A stretch of DNA of 47,124 nucleotides from Betaproteobacteria bacterium (GCA_005882995.1 VBCY01000118.1:1-47124); one strand, 5' to 3'; positions 1 through 9,425 are shown, numbered from the stretch's first letter. Notes: generated by a model from the sequence alone, not told the origin. Made by a program: numbers and translations.

Positions 1-224
1 TCGAAGCGCTTGCGCCGAACGGGAAGTGGGTGGCACTAGGACCGCCTAGCGCCGAAGTCGACCTGGAGCGCACGTCTGCCGGGTTCTCGCTGCCGCTGGT
101 GTGGCCGTTGGATCTTTCCTGTACCGAGCAGATCCGGATCGGATTCAGGTTCAGCCAGGCGAACAGCGCAATACGCATCGCTCATATCGCTCTCTATCCG
201 CCCAAATCCAACCTTCGTGTCTAG
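1..224 (+). CDS. C-terminal end of an unrecognised protein (5' truncated)
   Basis: An open frame enters from the left edge (first whole codon at base 3) and stops with TAG at 222-224, giving about 73 residues. The segment alternates hydrophobic and polar residues and ends in short strand-like stretches (RIGFRFSQ, IRIAHIALYP), as at the C-terminus of a beta-rich domain. I do not recognise the family. It converges on the methyltransferase gene that ends at 246, leaving about 21 bases between the stops. That spacing and the in-frame stop make a real gene end plausible, but the short length and missing N-terminus prevent a functional call. Confidence 0.4.
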   Translation, partial: EALAPNGKWVALGPPSAEVDLERTSAGFSLPLVWPLDLSCTEQIRIGFRFSQANSAIRIAHIALYPPKSNLRV

Positions 225-245
225 CGCTCTGCGAGGTTTCGCGCA

Positions 246-1220
246 TTAGCGACGAAGCAGGATGGCGCCTTCAGTCGCCCATTCGCGGCGCAGATCGTTG
301 GAGAATCCTGCATCGGTTGCGTCGATGACCTCCCACGCCCACGTGGGAAGCGCCGAGGGAGGAAGTTCCGCGCCCAGCTTGAGATGCACCTCCGCCTGGT
401 TGCGCAGCGGGGTTGCGCAAACATTGAGTGGATAGCTGATGAGCTCGCTCCAACCCTGCTCGGCTCGAATCCGCTCGAAATAGCTGCGCGTGAACATCCA
501 TTTGTCGTCGAGGTCGCGGAACACAGGGTCGGACTTGGGTCTCTGTCGCAATTGATAATCGGCGACCATTCGTGCGAGAAAACGCATCGCGTCCCCGTCG
601 CGCTCGTCTTGCGACGCTTGCGCGATGATGCGCTCATAGACGAGCTTGACGATCGCATTACCGGCTTCGAATGGCTCGAAGAAGATCGCCCATCCGCCGC
701 GTTTCAGCGCCTCTCGACACGAAGCGAGAACTCGCGCGGGTTCCAGAATATGGTGCAGGATCGCCGCACCGACGACCAGATCGGCAACACCGGATCGGTA
801 AGCTGCGGCTGAGGCGTCGACGCAGACCAGCGAAATCCGTTGCAGCATCTCGGGCCTCTGCCGCAGGAATTGGCGAAGGATCGCCAGCAGCTGTGGACTG
901 ATGTCGGTGGCGACGATCCTTGCGCGTGGAAAACGCTCTGAGAGCGGAATGACCGAATTCCCCGAACCCGAACCGATGTCGATCACGGTCCCAACCTCGC
1001 CGGTGATTGCCGCCTTTTCCAGCGCGTTGCCGATGAGAAAGCGCCAGTAATCGACATCGTGGTAGCGTCGGTGATACTCCTCGGCGTGGTCCAGGAACTG
1101 TGCGGTGACTCCGACTTTGACGGCTCCCAATGCGCTTCTCGGCGTAACGATCCCCGCGAACGCGGGATCGCTGTCGCCCAGATCGACCAGCGGCTCCGCG
1201 AAGACCTCGCCCAAGTTCAT
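246..1220 (-). CDS. class I SAM-dependent methyltransferase
   Basis: A 324-residue protein with a Rossmann-type methyltransferase domain. Motif I is VIDIGSGSG (about residues 79-87), followed by the acidic strand ending IVATDIS, a later LVCVDAS strand, and a hydrophobic LVVGAAILHHI motif like those of type-11/12 small-molecule or lipid methyltransferases. The N-terminal 75 residues (YHRRYHDVDYW) resemble a substrate-binding cap. The C-terminal third is less conserved and I do not recognise it. It starts 17 bases after the surA stop on the same strand, so it probably belongs to the lptD-surA transcript. The substrate is unknown; small-molecule or envelope-glycan methylation is only a guess from context. 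In many proteobacteria pdxA and rsmA follow surA, and this protein is neither. Confidence 0.8.
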   Translation of the reverse strand: MNLGEVFAEPLVDLGDSDPAFAGIVTPRSALGAVKVGVTAQFLDHAEEYHRRYHDVDYWRFLIGNALEKAAITGEVGTVIDIGSGSGNSVIPLSERFPRARIVATDISPQLLAILRQFLRQRPEMLQRISLVCVDASAAAYRSGVADLVVGAAILHHILEPARVLASCREALKRGGWAIFFEPFEAGNAIVKLVYERIIAQASQDERDGDAMRFLARMVADYQLRQRPKSDPVFRDLDDKWMFTRSYFERIRAEQGWSELISYPLNVCATPLRNQAEVHLKLGAELPPSALPTWAWEVIDATDAGFSNDLRREWATEGAILLRR

Positions 1221-1237
1221 CGGCCGTGCGGAAGGGG

Positions 1238-2554
1238 TTACTTATCGTCCAGCCGGATCTCGACGTAGGCGCGATCGCGCGTCTGGCGCACCCAGTCCTG
1301 GAAGAGCTCATCGGCCTTGCGTTGGCGGATCGCAAGTTGTGCCTCGGCGCGCCCGCGCTCCGCAGTCACATCCTGCTTGCGCCGCTCGAGCACCTGGATC
1401 AAGTGCCATCCGAAAGGTGAGCGAACCGGCCCCGAAATCTGATCAATCGCAAGCTTGTTCATGGCTTCCTGGAATTCGCCGACGGTGTCACCGGGGTTGA
1501 TCCAGCCCAGATCACCGCCCTTGGCAGCAGTCGCGTCTTCCGAATTGAGCTTCGCCTGCTCGTCGAACCTGACGCCAGAGTCGAGCCGATCCTTGATGCG
1601 CTCGATTTTCACTTTGGCATCGGCTTCCGACATCAGCTCGTTGACCCTGATCAGAATATGCCGTGCATGCGTCTGCTCGACGACCGTCGATTGGTCGCGA
1701 CCTCGCTTGTCGATGAGCTTCACGATGTGAAAGCCTGCGGCGCTACGCAGAACGGGCGAGACGTCACCCGGCTTCATCTGCCGCACCGGCTCGGCGAATA
1801 CGGTCGGTAATCGAGCCCCCGGGCGCCAGCCGAGATTGCCACCGCGAAGCGCATCACTGGCATCTGAAAACCCTGCCGCCACTTGCCCGAAATCGGCGCC
1901 GCCACTGATCGCCTTGAGCGCTTCCTCAGCGCGACGCCGCTTGGCGTCGATCTGATCCGCGCTCGCCTGCTCCGGGACGATAACCAGGATGTGCGCAAGC
2001 TCGTACTCCGAATCTCCGGCGTTCTGGACCTTCAGCGTCGCGAGGTAGTGTTCGACTTCGGAATCGCTCACGGTAAGCCGGCTCTCGACCTCGCGCTCGC
2101 GCAGCCGCTGCACAATCAGCTCGTTGCGGATGTCTTCGCGGTACTTCGTGTACGAAATATTTTCCTGCGCGAGCGCCTTGCGAAAGTCCTCGGTGGAGAG
2201 TTTGTTGTCCTGCGCGATACGCTGAATCGCCCGTTCGACGAGTGTGTCGTCGACCTTGACGCCCGTCTCTTTGGCAAATTGCAACAGCGATCTCTCAGTG
2301 ATGAGGCGCTCGAGCACCTGCTTCTCGAGCACATCAACCGGAGGCGGCTGCAGCTTCTGCTGCTTCATCTGCTGCAGCACGATGCGCGATGCGTCGTCGA
2401 CATCGTGCTGAGTAATCGCCTCGTCGTTTACCACTGCGACCACGCGGTCGATACTGATCACTCGCGGCGCCGGCCGAGCGGGAGCGAGCCCTTGCGCCCA
2501 GCTGGCGCTGGTCGCAACAGCCCCCATCAGGAAAAGAAGCATGCGTATTGCCAC
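1238..2554 (-). CDS. surA: periplasmic chaperone / peptidyl-prolyl isomerase SurA
   Basis: A 438-residue protein with a signal peptide ending near SWAQG. A SurA N-terminal chaperone domain follows (VVAVVNDEAITQHDVDDASR, then the segment with ERLITERSLLQFAKETGV). Two parvulin-type isomerase domains come next, beginning near YELAHILVIVPE and THARHILIRVNE, with the typical GGDLGW and FGWHLIQVLERR endings. SurA escorts outer-membrane beta-barrel proteins, including LptD, through the periplasm. The GTG start at 2554 is preferred over the ATG at 2542 because an AGAGG ribosome-binding site lies 6 bases before it. It follows lptD by 11 bases on the same strand, the usual arrangement. Length and architecture are normal. 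Confidence 0.96.
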   Translation of the reverse strand: MAIRMLLFLMGAVATSASWAQGLAPARPAPRVISIDRVVAVVNDEAITQHDVDDASRIVLQQMKQQKLQPPPVDVLEKQVLERLITERSLLQFAKETGVKVDDTLVERAIQRIAQDNKLSTEDFRKALAQENISYTKYREDIRNELIVQRLREREVESRLTVSDSEVEHYLATLKVQNAGDSEYELAHILVIVPEQASADQIDAKRRRAEEALKAISGGADFGQVAAGFSDASDALRGGNLGWRPGARLPTVFAEPVRQMKPGDVSPVLRSAAGFHIVKLIDKRGRDQSTVVEQTHARHILIRVNELMSEADAKVKIERIKDRLDSGVRFDEQAKLNSEDATAAKGGDLGWINPGDTVGEFQEAMNKLAIDQISGPVRSPFGWHLIQVLERRKQDVTAERGRAEAQLAIRQRKADELFQDWVRQTRDRAYVEIRLDDK

Positions 2555-2565
2555 GTTGAACCTCT

Positions 2566-4884
2566 TCAGAACCTTGGAAAGAAGTCAGCGGCGCCCGGTG
2601 TCTCGCCGCCTGGCCGCGCCGTCGGATCGTTGGCCGTGGTGTAGCCTGGGACGTTGCGCAAGAACACGTCGACCGGATTGGTGCCGAGGCGGGCGAGGCC
2701 GTTCAACTCGAGCTGCACGAAAACCGAATTGCTGACCTGCTGGGTGTTGGTTTGCAGACGCTGCGCCGCGAGGCGGAACACCCAGCAGCCGCCATTGTAC
2801 TCGAAGCCAACGACCCCCTCCAGGGTCTTGGCGTCGACAAGAGAATAATTCCAGCGTCCGATCACCGACCAATTGTCGGAAATGGGCCATTGTCCCGAGG
2901 CATCGATCTGCTTCAACTGCGACACCTGGCCGCTGGAATTGATGTACTGGCGGATATAGCGGTAGAGCAGATTGAACACCTTGCCTGGAGCGGGCTGATA
3001 GCGACCGCCCAGATCGAGCTCCTCGGTCTGGCGCGGACTTGGCTGGTAGTTGAGCAATCCGGCAGCGGTCCACACATCGGAAAGGCGACTTTCTCCGTAT
3101 ATCAGAATGTCGGAGCTGTTCGATGTGCGCGGCGGCTCGTTCAGCGTCACTTGCTGGCTCTCAAAGTAGTAGCGCTGGCCTACTGCGAAGCGCATTCGCT
3201 CCGCGCCTGTTTCCGGATCCAGGAAGCGCGACTGCAGCGCCAGCGTCATCTGGTTGGCGTCACCGATGCGGTCCCAGCCCAAGTACCGGTTGGCGGTGAA
3301 CAATTGCGAGAAGTTGAAATCGTCCTGTGCTGTGTCGAAGATGGGATAGTTGCTCTGGTTGCGGAACGGGATGTTGACATAGTACGCACGCGGCTCGAGC
3401 GTCTGGATGAACTTGCGCCCGAACCACTCGGCGTCGCGTTCGAAGACGATGCCGCTCTCGACCGTCGTGATCGGCAGCACGCGATTGAAACTGGTGGGCG
3501 GCGGGGCTGGATTGTCCAGATCGTAGTGCGTCATCTGCAGACCCGTCTGCGCGTTGAAGAACCACCAGCTTCCGTTTTTGGACCAGCTCACCGTGGGATA
3601 TAGAAACATCCGGTCGCCGTTGGGACTGAGCGCCGGCTGACGGAAACGAACGAACTCGCCGCTTGCCTCGAAGTCGAGCCCCTGCCACTCAACGGGCCTC
3701 ATCGTCAACAGGAATTGTGGCTCGCGGAAGTATGGCGGCGTGATGGGGTTGTTCGGATCCTGCAGGGTCTGGAAGGTCTGCACTTGCGTGAGCAGGGAAA
3801 AGGGGCCGCGCGTATATCCGAGGCCCACGATGCGCGGCAGGTTCGTCTGCGAGGTGAGTGCCAGCCGATCGGACAAATCAGCGAAATATGTGTTGTCTGA
3901 AACCTTCTGCGCGTTGATGAAGCCGGAAAGACCTTGGCCGAAGTCGTGGTTGTGCTTCCAGGCGAGCGCGTAGCGATCCGTGCCGGTAACGCGATCGTAT
4001 GGCAGGTATTCGGCGTCGGCCTCGCCGTTCGACTGCGCAAACAAGTACCGGAACTGGCCATCCATCTGCACGCCGCGACGGGTCATCGGCCGGGCAAGGA
4101 TGGTCGCGTCGTAGTTGGGCGCGAGGTTCAAGTAATAAGGCTGCGTGATTTCGAATCCGCGCTGATTGCTCGATCCGTACACCGGCGTGAGAAAACCCGA
4201 CTTGCGCTCGTTCGACAGCGGGAAGCTCAGATAGGGCGAATACAGAATCGGCGTGCCTTTGAAGTACACCGTCGTATCGTGCGCGACGCCGACTTGACGC
4301 GATTTGTCGAGATCGACATCGAGGGCTCTTAAATACCAGTCCTCGTTGCCGGCGACGCAAGTCGTGTAGCGTACGTCCTTGAGCTGGTCATGGTTCGGAC
4401 CCGCGAAGATCACTTCCCTGGCGTCGCCCCGCGAAGCATTTTCTCCGATGTGAAACTCGGGCATGGCGAAAAAACCGGTTTCGTCGCCGCGCTTGAATTT
4501 CAGCTCAGGGCCCGTCACCCAGTCGATGCCGCGCCGCAGCGTGACATTGCCTTTCCCCCAGATCTCGTCGGTTGCGGCGTCGTAACGAAGCCAGTCTGCC
4601 AGCACGGTCTGCCGGCGCGTACGCAACTCCACCTTGCCTTGAGCCTCGATCCACTTCTGGCCTTCGCCCTCGAGCCGGTCCGCGCGCAGGAATATCGCGT
4701 CATGATCGGCAGCCGCTGGTTGCGGAGTCAGCGGCTTGCTTGCCGGCGGCTCGAGAATCGGCGAGGGCTTGAGGCGCGGCGGCGGAGATTGAGGCGTGAC
4801 AGCTTCGCCAACTTGCGCCTGGCTGTCGACGACTCGCAGAAGCGCGACCACGGCAAAAGCGGCGAAGGCGATGCAGCGACGCAT
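2566..4884 (-). CDS. lptD: LPS-assembly outer-membrane protein LptD
   Basis: A 772-residue protein with a signal peptide (about residues 1-23), a Pro-rich linker, an N-terminal beta-jellyroll (OstA/LptA-like; FLRADRLEGEGQKWIEAQGKV region) and a long C-terminal beta-barrel. The conserved segment YFKGTPILYSPYLSFPL is present near residue 210. LptD with the lipoprotein LptE inserts lipopolysaccharide into the outer leaflet. The mature protein has only two cysteines, about C176 (TTCVAGN) and C700 (NGGCWVF), so just one jellyroll-barrel disulfide is possible. It is the first gene of the lptD-surA-methyltransferase run and is divergent from amgK; the 68-base gap must hold both promoters. I see no strong ribosome-binding site before the ATG at 4884. 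Confidence 0.95.
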   Translation of the reverse strand: MRRCIAFAAFAVVALLRVVDSQAQVGEAVTPQSPPPRLKPSPILEPPASKPLTPQPAAADHDAIFLRADRLEGEGQKWIEAQGKVELRTRRQTVLADWLRYDAATDEIWGKGNVTLRRGIDWVTGPELKFKRGDETGFFAMPEFHIGENASRGDAREVIFAGPNHDQLKDVRYTTCVAGNEDWYLRALDVDLDKSRQVGVAHDTTVYFKGTPILYSPYLSFPLSNERKSGFLTPVYGSSNQRGFEITQPYYLNLAPNYDATILARPMTRRGVQMDGQFRYLFAQSNGEADAEYLPYDRVTGTDRYALAWKHNHDFGQGLSGFINAQKVSDNTYFADLSDRLALTSQTNLPRIVGLGYTRGPFSLLTQVQTFQTLQDPNNPITPPYFREPQFLLTMRPVEWQGLDFEASGEFVRFRQPALSPNGDRMFLYPTVSWSKNGSWWFFNAQTGLQMTHYDLDNPAPPPTSFNRVLPITTVESGIVFERDAEWFGRKFIQTLEPRAYYVNIPFRNQSNYPIFDTAQDDFNFSQLFTANRYLGWDRIGDANQMTLALQSRFLDPETGAERMRFAVGQRYYFESQQVTLNEPPRTSNSSDILIYGESRLSDVWTAAGLLNYQPSPRQTEELDLGGRYQPAPGKVFNLLYRYIRQYINSSGQVSQLKQIDASGQWPISDNWSVIGRWNYSLVDAKTLEGVVGFEYNGGCWVFRLAAQRLQTNTQQVSNSVFVQLELNGLARLGTNPVDVFLRNVPGYTTANDPTARPGGETPGAADFFPRF

Positions 4885-4952
4885 GCAGGGCGTTGGAGAG
4901 CGTGGATGCTAAAATGCAGCATTCTACCTGCCCGGCTCATTCACTCCAGCGC

Positions 4953-5987
4953 ATGACTGGCGACCCCCGTTTCGATGCGCTCAGAGCGTGGCTGGCTCGG
5001 GTGCTGCCTGCGCCGGGTGAGTCCATAGCGCCGGCGTCTTTCGATGCAAGCTTTCGCCGCTACTTTCGCGTGACGCTGTCACACGCGATCGTGCTGCCGG
5101 CTTCAGGCGAGCGCGTGACAACGCTCATCGCCATGGATGCTCCGCCGCCGCACGAGGACTGCCGTCCCTATGTCGCCGTTGCCCGACTGCTTGCCGACGC
5201 GGCGGTGCACGCTCCCGTGGTGCTCGCGGAGGACCTCACTCGGGGCTTCCTCCTCCTGTCTGACCTGGGGACTCGAACGTTTCTCTCGGAGTTGAGCGAC
5301 GCCACAGCGCCCGCGCTTTATCGCGACGCGACCAGCGCGCTACTTTCCTGGCAACTCTCCAGCCGCGAAGGGGTTCTGCCACGCTGCGATGAAGCGCTGC
5401 TGCAGCGTGAGCTCAATTTGTTTCCGGAATGGTATGTTGCCAAGCATCTCGGTATCCGACTTAGCGACGCGCAGCGCGAAGTACTTGCGACTGCCTTTCG
5501 GCGCATTCTCGACAACAACCTGGCGCAGCCCAGCGTCTTCGTCCACCGCGATTACCACTCGCGCAACCTCATGGTATCTACCCCGAACCCGGGCGTTCTT
5601 GATTTCCAGGACGCGGTTTATGGGCCGATTACCTACGATCTCGTTTCCTTGCTGCGCGACGCCTACATCGCATGGGACGAGGAGCATGAGCTCGACTGGG
5701 CCGTGCGTTACTGGGAACGTGCGCGCGACGCGGGTTTGCGCGTGAGCGATGACTTTGCCGCGTTCTGGCGAGATTTCGAGTGGATGGGCGTGCAGCGACA
5801 GTTGAAGGTCCTGGGCATCTTCGCCAGGCTTTACCATCGAGACGGCAAAGATGGTTATCTCGCCGACATGCCGCGGGTCATGACGTATCTTCGCCGAGCT
5901 TGCGGCCGCTATCGCGAGCTCTTTCCTCTGACGCGACTTCTCGACCAGATCGAGGCGCGAGCGCCGGCGGTCGGGTACACCTTTTGA
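4953..5987 (+). CDS. amgK: N-acetylmuramate/N-acetylglucosamine anomeric kinase AmgK
   Basis: An aminoglycoside-phosphotransferase-fold kinase of 344 residues from the ATG at 4953. The catalytic loop is HRDYHSRNLM (about H198, D200, N205) and the metal-binding motif is LDFQDA (D217). AmgK phosphorylates the anomeric hydroxyl of recycled MurNAc (and GlcNAc), the first step of a bypass to UDP-MurNAc that avoids MurA. The call rests on the fold plus the immediate partner murU, which uses MurNAc-1-phosphate. The frame is open upstream to a TTG at 4893 and an ATG at 4914, but family members usually begin just before the RFDALRAWL helix, so 4953 is preferred. It is divergent from lptD, a common betaproteobacterial arrangement. 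Confidence 0.9.
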   Translation: MTGDPRFDALRAWLARVLPAPGESIAPASFDASFRRYFRVTLSHAIVLPASGERVTTLIAMDAPPPHEDCRPYVAVARLLADAAVHAPVVLAEDLTRGFLLLSDLGTRTFLSELSDATAPALYRDATSALLSWQLSSREGVLPRCDEALLQRELNLFPEWYVAKHLGIRLSDAQREVLATAFRRILDNNLAQPSVFVHRDYHSRNLMVSTPNPGVLDFQDAVYGPITYDLVSLLRDAYIAWDEEHELDWAVRYWERARDAGLRVSDDFAAFWRDFEWMGVQRQLKVLGIFARLYHRDGKDGYLADMPRVMTYLRRACGRYRELFPLTRLLDQIEARAPAVGYTF

Positions 5988-6685
5988 AGGCCCTCGCCAT
6001 GATTCTCGCCGCCGGACGCGGCGAGCGGATGCTTCCGCTCACGGAAACGCGGCCGAAACCGCTGCTCGAGGTTGGAGGCAAGCCGCTGATCGTGTGGCAG
6101 ATCGAACGGCTGGTGGCTGCGGGTTTCGAAGACATTGTCATCAATGTCTCGCACCTGTCGGCGACCCTCGAAGACGCTCTCACAAACGGCGCCGCGTACG
6201 GTGCGACGATCCGCTATTCGAGAGAGGCGTTTCCGCTGGAAGTCGCTGGCGGCATCGCGACCGCGTTGCCGCTTTTGGGCGACGGCATCGTGCTCATCAT
6301 TAGCGCTGACATCTACACCGATTATCACTATGCCGGCCTGCACTCACGCATTGAAGCCATGGCGGCGACGTCCGAACCGCCGCACCTGCACATGGTGATG
6401 GTGCCGAACCCCGCGTATCACCCCCGCGGAGACTTTGTTCTCACAGACGGGCGACTCGCACTCGACGGCGAGAATCGATGGACATTCGGCAACATCGCGC
6501 TCTACCGCACGTCGCTGTTCGATGACTTTCCTCGTGGCCAGAAACTCAAAATGCTTCCCCATTATCAGAGCTGGATAAAGCGCGGGTGGGCGAGCGCGGA
6601 ACTCTACAGCGGTCCCTGGGCCAATGTCGGCACTCCCGCGGAGCTGGATCGCCTGGATGCCATGCTGCGAACGCCGGTCCGATGA
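5984..6685 (+). CDS. murU: N-acetylmuramate 1-phosphate uridylyltransferase MurU
   Basis: A 233-residue nucleotidyltransferase with the GT-A signature LAAGRGERMLPLTETRPKP near the N-terminus, then LEVGGKPLIVWQIERL and the acidic metal-binding motif IISADIY. It transfers UMP to MurNAc-1-phosphate to make UDP-MurNAc, completing the recycling step begun by AmgK. A TTG start at 5984 overlaps the amgK stop (TTGA) and yields KALAMILAAG; the ATG at 5999 would start directly at the nucleotide-binding loop and remove residues usually present. The overlap implies translational coupling of the two enzymes. Sugar-1-phosphate nucleotidyltransferases for other sugars look similar, but the amgK neighbour decides the call. 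Confidence 0.9.
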   Translation: MKALAMILAAGRGERMLPLTETRPKPLLEVGGKPLIVWQIERLVAAGFEDIVINVSHLSATLEDALTNGAAYGATIRYSREAFPLEVAGGIATALPLLGDGIVLIISADIYTDYHYAGLHSRIEAMAATSEPPHLHMVMVPNPAYHPRGDFVLTDGRLALDGENRWTFGNIALYRTSLFDDFPRGQKLKMLPHYQSWIKRGWASAELYSGPWANVGTPAELDRLDAMLRTPVR

Positions 6686-6715
6686 ACGCTCAAACCCAAC
6701 GAAAGCAAGTGACCC

Positions 6716-8773
6716 GTGAACGCGAACACTGAGCCTTTGATGAGTAACCCGCTTCTCGATTTCTCCGCTCTGCCTCGCTTTGCGGAAATCGTGCCGCCAC
6801 ATGTGAGTCCCGCGGTGGACACGCTCCTCGCAGAAGCTCGCGCGACGGTCGATGACATCACCGCGGCGACGGTGGAGCCGTCGTGGGAGAATTTTGTCGC
6901 CCCGCTCGCCGACGTCCTCGACCGGCTCGACCGCGCATGGGGCCAGGTCGCCCATCTCAATGCCGTCGTCAATACGCCGGCATTGCGTGAGGCTTATCAC
7001 GCCAATCTGCCGAAGATCACCGCCTTCCATACCGAGCTTGCGCAGGATGATCGGGTGTTCGCGCGCTACCGCGCGATCGCGGACTCGAGCGTGTTCGCCA
7101 GCCTCGCGCCCGCACAGCGGCGGATGATCGAGAACACCTTGCGAGACTTCCGGCTATCCGGCGCCGAGTTGCCAGCCGACAAAAAAGCGCGGTTCAAGGC
7201 CGTCGATGAAGAACTCGCGCTCTCCTCGTCACGTTACGAGGACAACGTTCTCGACGCCACCAATGCCTGGGCACTCTATGTCGACGATGCTGCAGCGCTG
7301 GCGGGCGTACCAGCCGACGTGATGGCGGCAGCACGGCAGGCCGCTGAGGACGACGGAAAAGCGGGTTTCAAGCTCTCATTGCGCATGCCCTGTTACCACC
7401 CCCTGATGCAGTACGCGGAGGACCGTCGACTTCGTGAAACGCTTTATCACGCCTACGGCCAGCGGGCGAGCGAGTTCGGGAATCCGGAATGGGATAACAC
7501 CCCGCTTATCGGCCGTATCCTGGAATTGCGCGAAGAGATCGCTACGCTTCTCGGCTACGGCAGTTTCGCCGATGTTTCGCTAATTCCTAAAATGGCGCGC
7601 AGCCCCGACGAGGTGCTTTCGTTCCTGCGCGATCTTGCCGGCCGAGCAAAACCCTATGCCGAGCGCGATATGGCAGAGCTGCGCGATTTCGCTCGAGAGG
7701 AGCTTGGCCTTGATGATCTGGCCGGATGGGATATTCCCTACGCATCGGAAAAGCTGCGCCAGGCGAGATACAGTTTCTCTGATGAGGAGGTCAAACAGTA
7801 CTTTCCCGAAGATCGCGTCCTTGAGGGATTGTTCGCGCTCGTCGCTAGGCTGTTTGGTGTCACGATGCGCGAGTCACGAGCGAGCGCGTGGCATCCAACG
7901 GTGCGCTTCTACGATGTCATCGACGGCTCAGGCACAACGGTCGGCCAGTTCTACCTCGACCTTTATGCGCGGCCGGCCAAGCGCGGCGGCGCGTGGATGG
8001 ACAACGCGGTCAATCGCCGCCGGCACGGCGAGCGCCTGCAACATCCGGTCGCCTGTCTCACCTGCAATTTCTCCGCGCCGGTCGGAGGCAAGCCTGCACT
8101 GTTCACCCACGACAATGTCACCACTCTTTTCCACGAATTCGGCCACGGCCTGCATCTGCTGCTGACCCGGGTTGACGTGCCGGGGGTCTCGGGACTCGAG
8201 GGCGTGGAATGGGACGCCGTCGAGCTGCCGAGCCAGTTCCTGGAGAACTTCTGCTGGGAATGGGAAGTGCTGCAATCGATGACCGCGCACGTCGACACCG
8301 GCGCGTCGCTGCCTCGATCGCTGTACGAAAAGGTGCTTTCCGCAAAGAATTTCCAGAGTGGCATGCAGATGGTTCGCCAGCTCGAATTCGCGCTCTTCGA
8401 CATGCAGCTTCATCACCATTTCGACCGCGCCAAAGCCACGCCGCAGCAGCTCGCTGCGGCCGTCCGCGAGGAGGTCGCCGTCGTACCGAGATCGGCTGAT
8501 GACCGCGGTCTCACCCACGCTTTCAGCCACATCTTCGCCGGTGGATACGCCGCTGGCTATTACAGCTACAAGTGGGCCGAGGTGCTGTCGGCTGACGCCT
8601 ACAGCCTGTTCGAGGAGCACGGCGTGCTCTCAGCCGCCACCGGCGCGCGCTTCCGGGACGAGGTGCTGGCCAGGGGAGGTAGCCGGCCGGCTTTGGAGTC
8701 CTTCGTTGCCTTTCGTGGGCGGCTACCCCAAATTGACGCGCTGTTGCGGCATAATGCTATGTCCGTGTCATAA
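6716..8773 (+). CDS. prlC: oligopeptidase A (M3 family zinc metallopeptidase)
   Basis: A 685-residue thimet-oligopeptidase family enzyme. The zinc motif LFHEFGHGLH lies at about residues 471-480, with the downstream helix GLEGVEWDAVELPSQ supplying the third ligand region. The protein is mostly helical and has no signal peptide, as expected for the cytoplasmic enzyme that degrades short peptides, including signal-peptide fragments. The GTG at 6716 is used because a GAAAG lies about 10 bases before it; the ATG at 6740 (SNPLLDFSALP) matches the usual N-terminus better but lacks a clear ribosome-binding site, so the start is uncertain by 8 codons. It follows murU by 30 bases on the same strand. 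Confidence 0.93.
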   Translation: MNANTEPLMSNPLLDFSALPRFAEIVPPHVSPAVDTLLAEARATVDDITAATVEPSWENFVAPLADVLDRLDRAWGQVAHLNAVVNTPALREAYHANLPKITAFHTELAQDDRVFARYRAIADSSVFASLAPAQRRMIENTLRDFRLSGAELPADKKARFKAVDEELALSSSRYEDNVLDATNAWALYVDDAAALAGVPADVMAAARQAAEDDGKAGFKLSLRMPCYHPLMQYAEDRRLRETLYHAYGQRASEFGNPEWDNTPLIGRILELREEIATLLGYGSFADVSLIPKMARSPDEVLSFLRDLAGRAKPYAERDMAELRDFAREELGLDDLAGWDIPYASEKLRQARYSFSDEEVKQYFPEDRVLEGLFALVARLFGVTMRESRASAWHPTVRFYDVIDGSGTTVGQFYLDLYARPAKRGGAWMDNAVNRRRHGERLQHPVACLTCNFSAPVGGKPALFTHDNVTTLFHEFGHGLHLLLTRVDVPGVSGLEGVEWDAVELPSQFLENFCWEWEVLQSMTAHVDTGASLPRSLYEKVLSAKNFQSGMQMVRQLEFALFDMQLHHHFDRAKATPQQLAAAVREEVAVVPRSADDRGLTHAFSHIFAGGYAAGYYSYKWAEVLSADAYSLFEEHGVLSAATGARFRDEVLARGGSRPALESFVAFRGRLPQIDALLRHNAMSVS

Positions 8774-8800
8774 TGCGTGGACCTTTGAAGGGAGGGCGCC

Positions 8801-9403
8801 ATGGGTAGCGTAACCTGCCGACCCCGAGCCGCGTTGGGCATAGCGGTGCTGTTGGGCATCGTCACCGCCACGGTGCAAGCGCAGACGCAACAGGTATATC
8901 GATACATCGACGTTGACGGTCGCGTTGTCTATTCCGACAAGCCGCCTCCGCCGACGGCCAAGGAAGCACAGGCGAAGCGCGTTGGCGCCAACAGTATCGA
9001 AACCAGCGCCCTTTCCTTCGCCACACAGCAAGCTCAAGAGCGCTATCCCGTGACGCTCTACAGCTTTGGCTGCGGCGTGATCTGTGATACCGCTCAGGGA
9101 GTCTTGAATAAGCGTGGCGTTCCACACACGGTCGTTGATGTCGGACAGAGCGATGGCGCCGACAAGTTGAAAAAACTCACCGGTGGGCTCGATGCGCCGG
9201 CGCTCCAGGTGGGAGACCAGTACGCCGTCGGATTCAACGAGACGCGCTGGCAGGGAATGCTCAGCGACGCGGGATATCCCAAAACACCTCCACCCCGGAA
9301 TACGCCGGTGGGGCGCGTCCCGGGACCTGCAACGCCTGAGCCGACCCCCGTCACTCAAACGGCGCAACCCACGCTTCCTCCCAAGGGCGGATACCCGCAG
9401 TAG
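8801..9403 (+). CDS. secreted DUF4124 / glutaredoxin-like protein
   Basis: A 200-residue exported protein. It has a signal peptide ending near VQAQT (residue 28), a DUF4124 segment (VYRYIDVDGRVVYSDKPPP, residues 32-50), a glutaredoxin-like domain starting RYPVTLYSFGCG, and a Pro/Thr-rich tail. The redox motif is C91-GVI-C95, a CxxxC rather than the classical CxxC, as I recall for this DUF4124-glutaredoxin family. DUF4124 is a short periplasmic domain of unknown role; the fold suggests thiol chemistry or a structural disulfide. A strong GGGAGGG ribosome-binding site precedes the ATG. It follows prlC by 27 bases. The function is unknown. Confidence 0.75.
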   Translation: MGSVTCRPRAALGIAVLLGIVTATVQAQTQQVYRYIDVDGRVVYSDKPPPPTAKEAQAKRVGANSIETSALSFATQQAQERYPVTLYSFGCGVICDTAQGVLNKRGVPHTVVDVGQSDGADKLKKLTGGLDAPALQVGDQYAVGFNETRWQGMLSDAGYPKTPPPRNTPVGRVPGPATPEPTPVTQTAQPTLPPKGGYPQ

Positions 9404-9425
9404 ACGGGCGAACAGGGAGCAGGGG

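Noticed and set aside
1883-2644. 253-codon plus-strand frame opposite surA
   Set aside because: Antisense shadow of surA with no recognisable domain and no ribosome-binding site.
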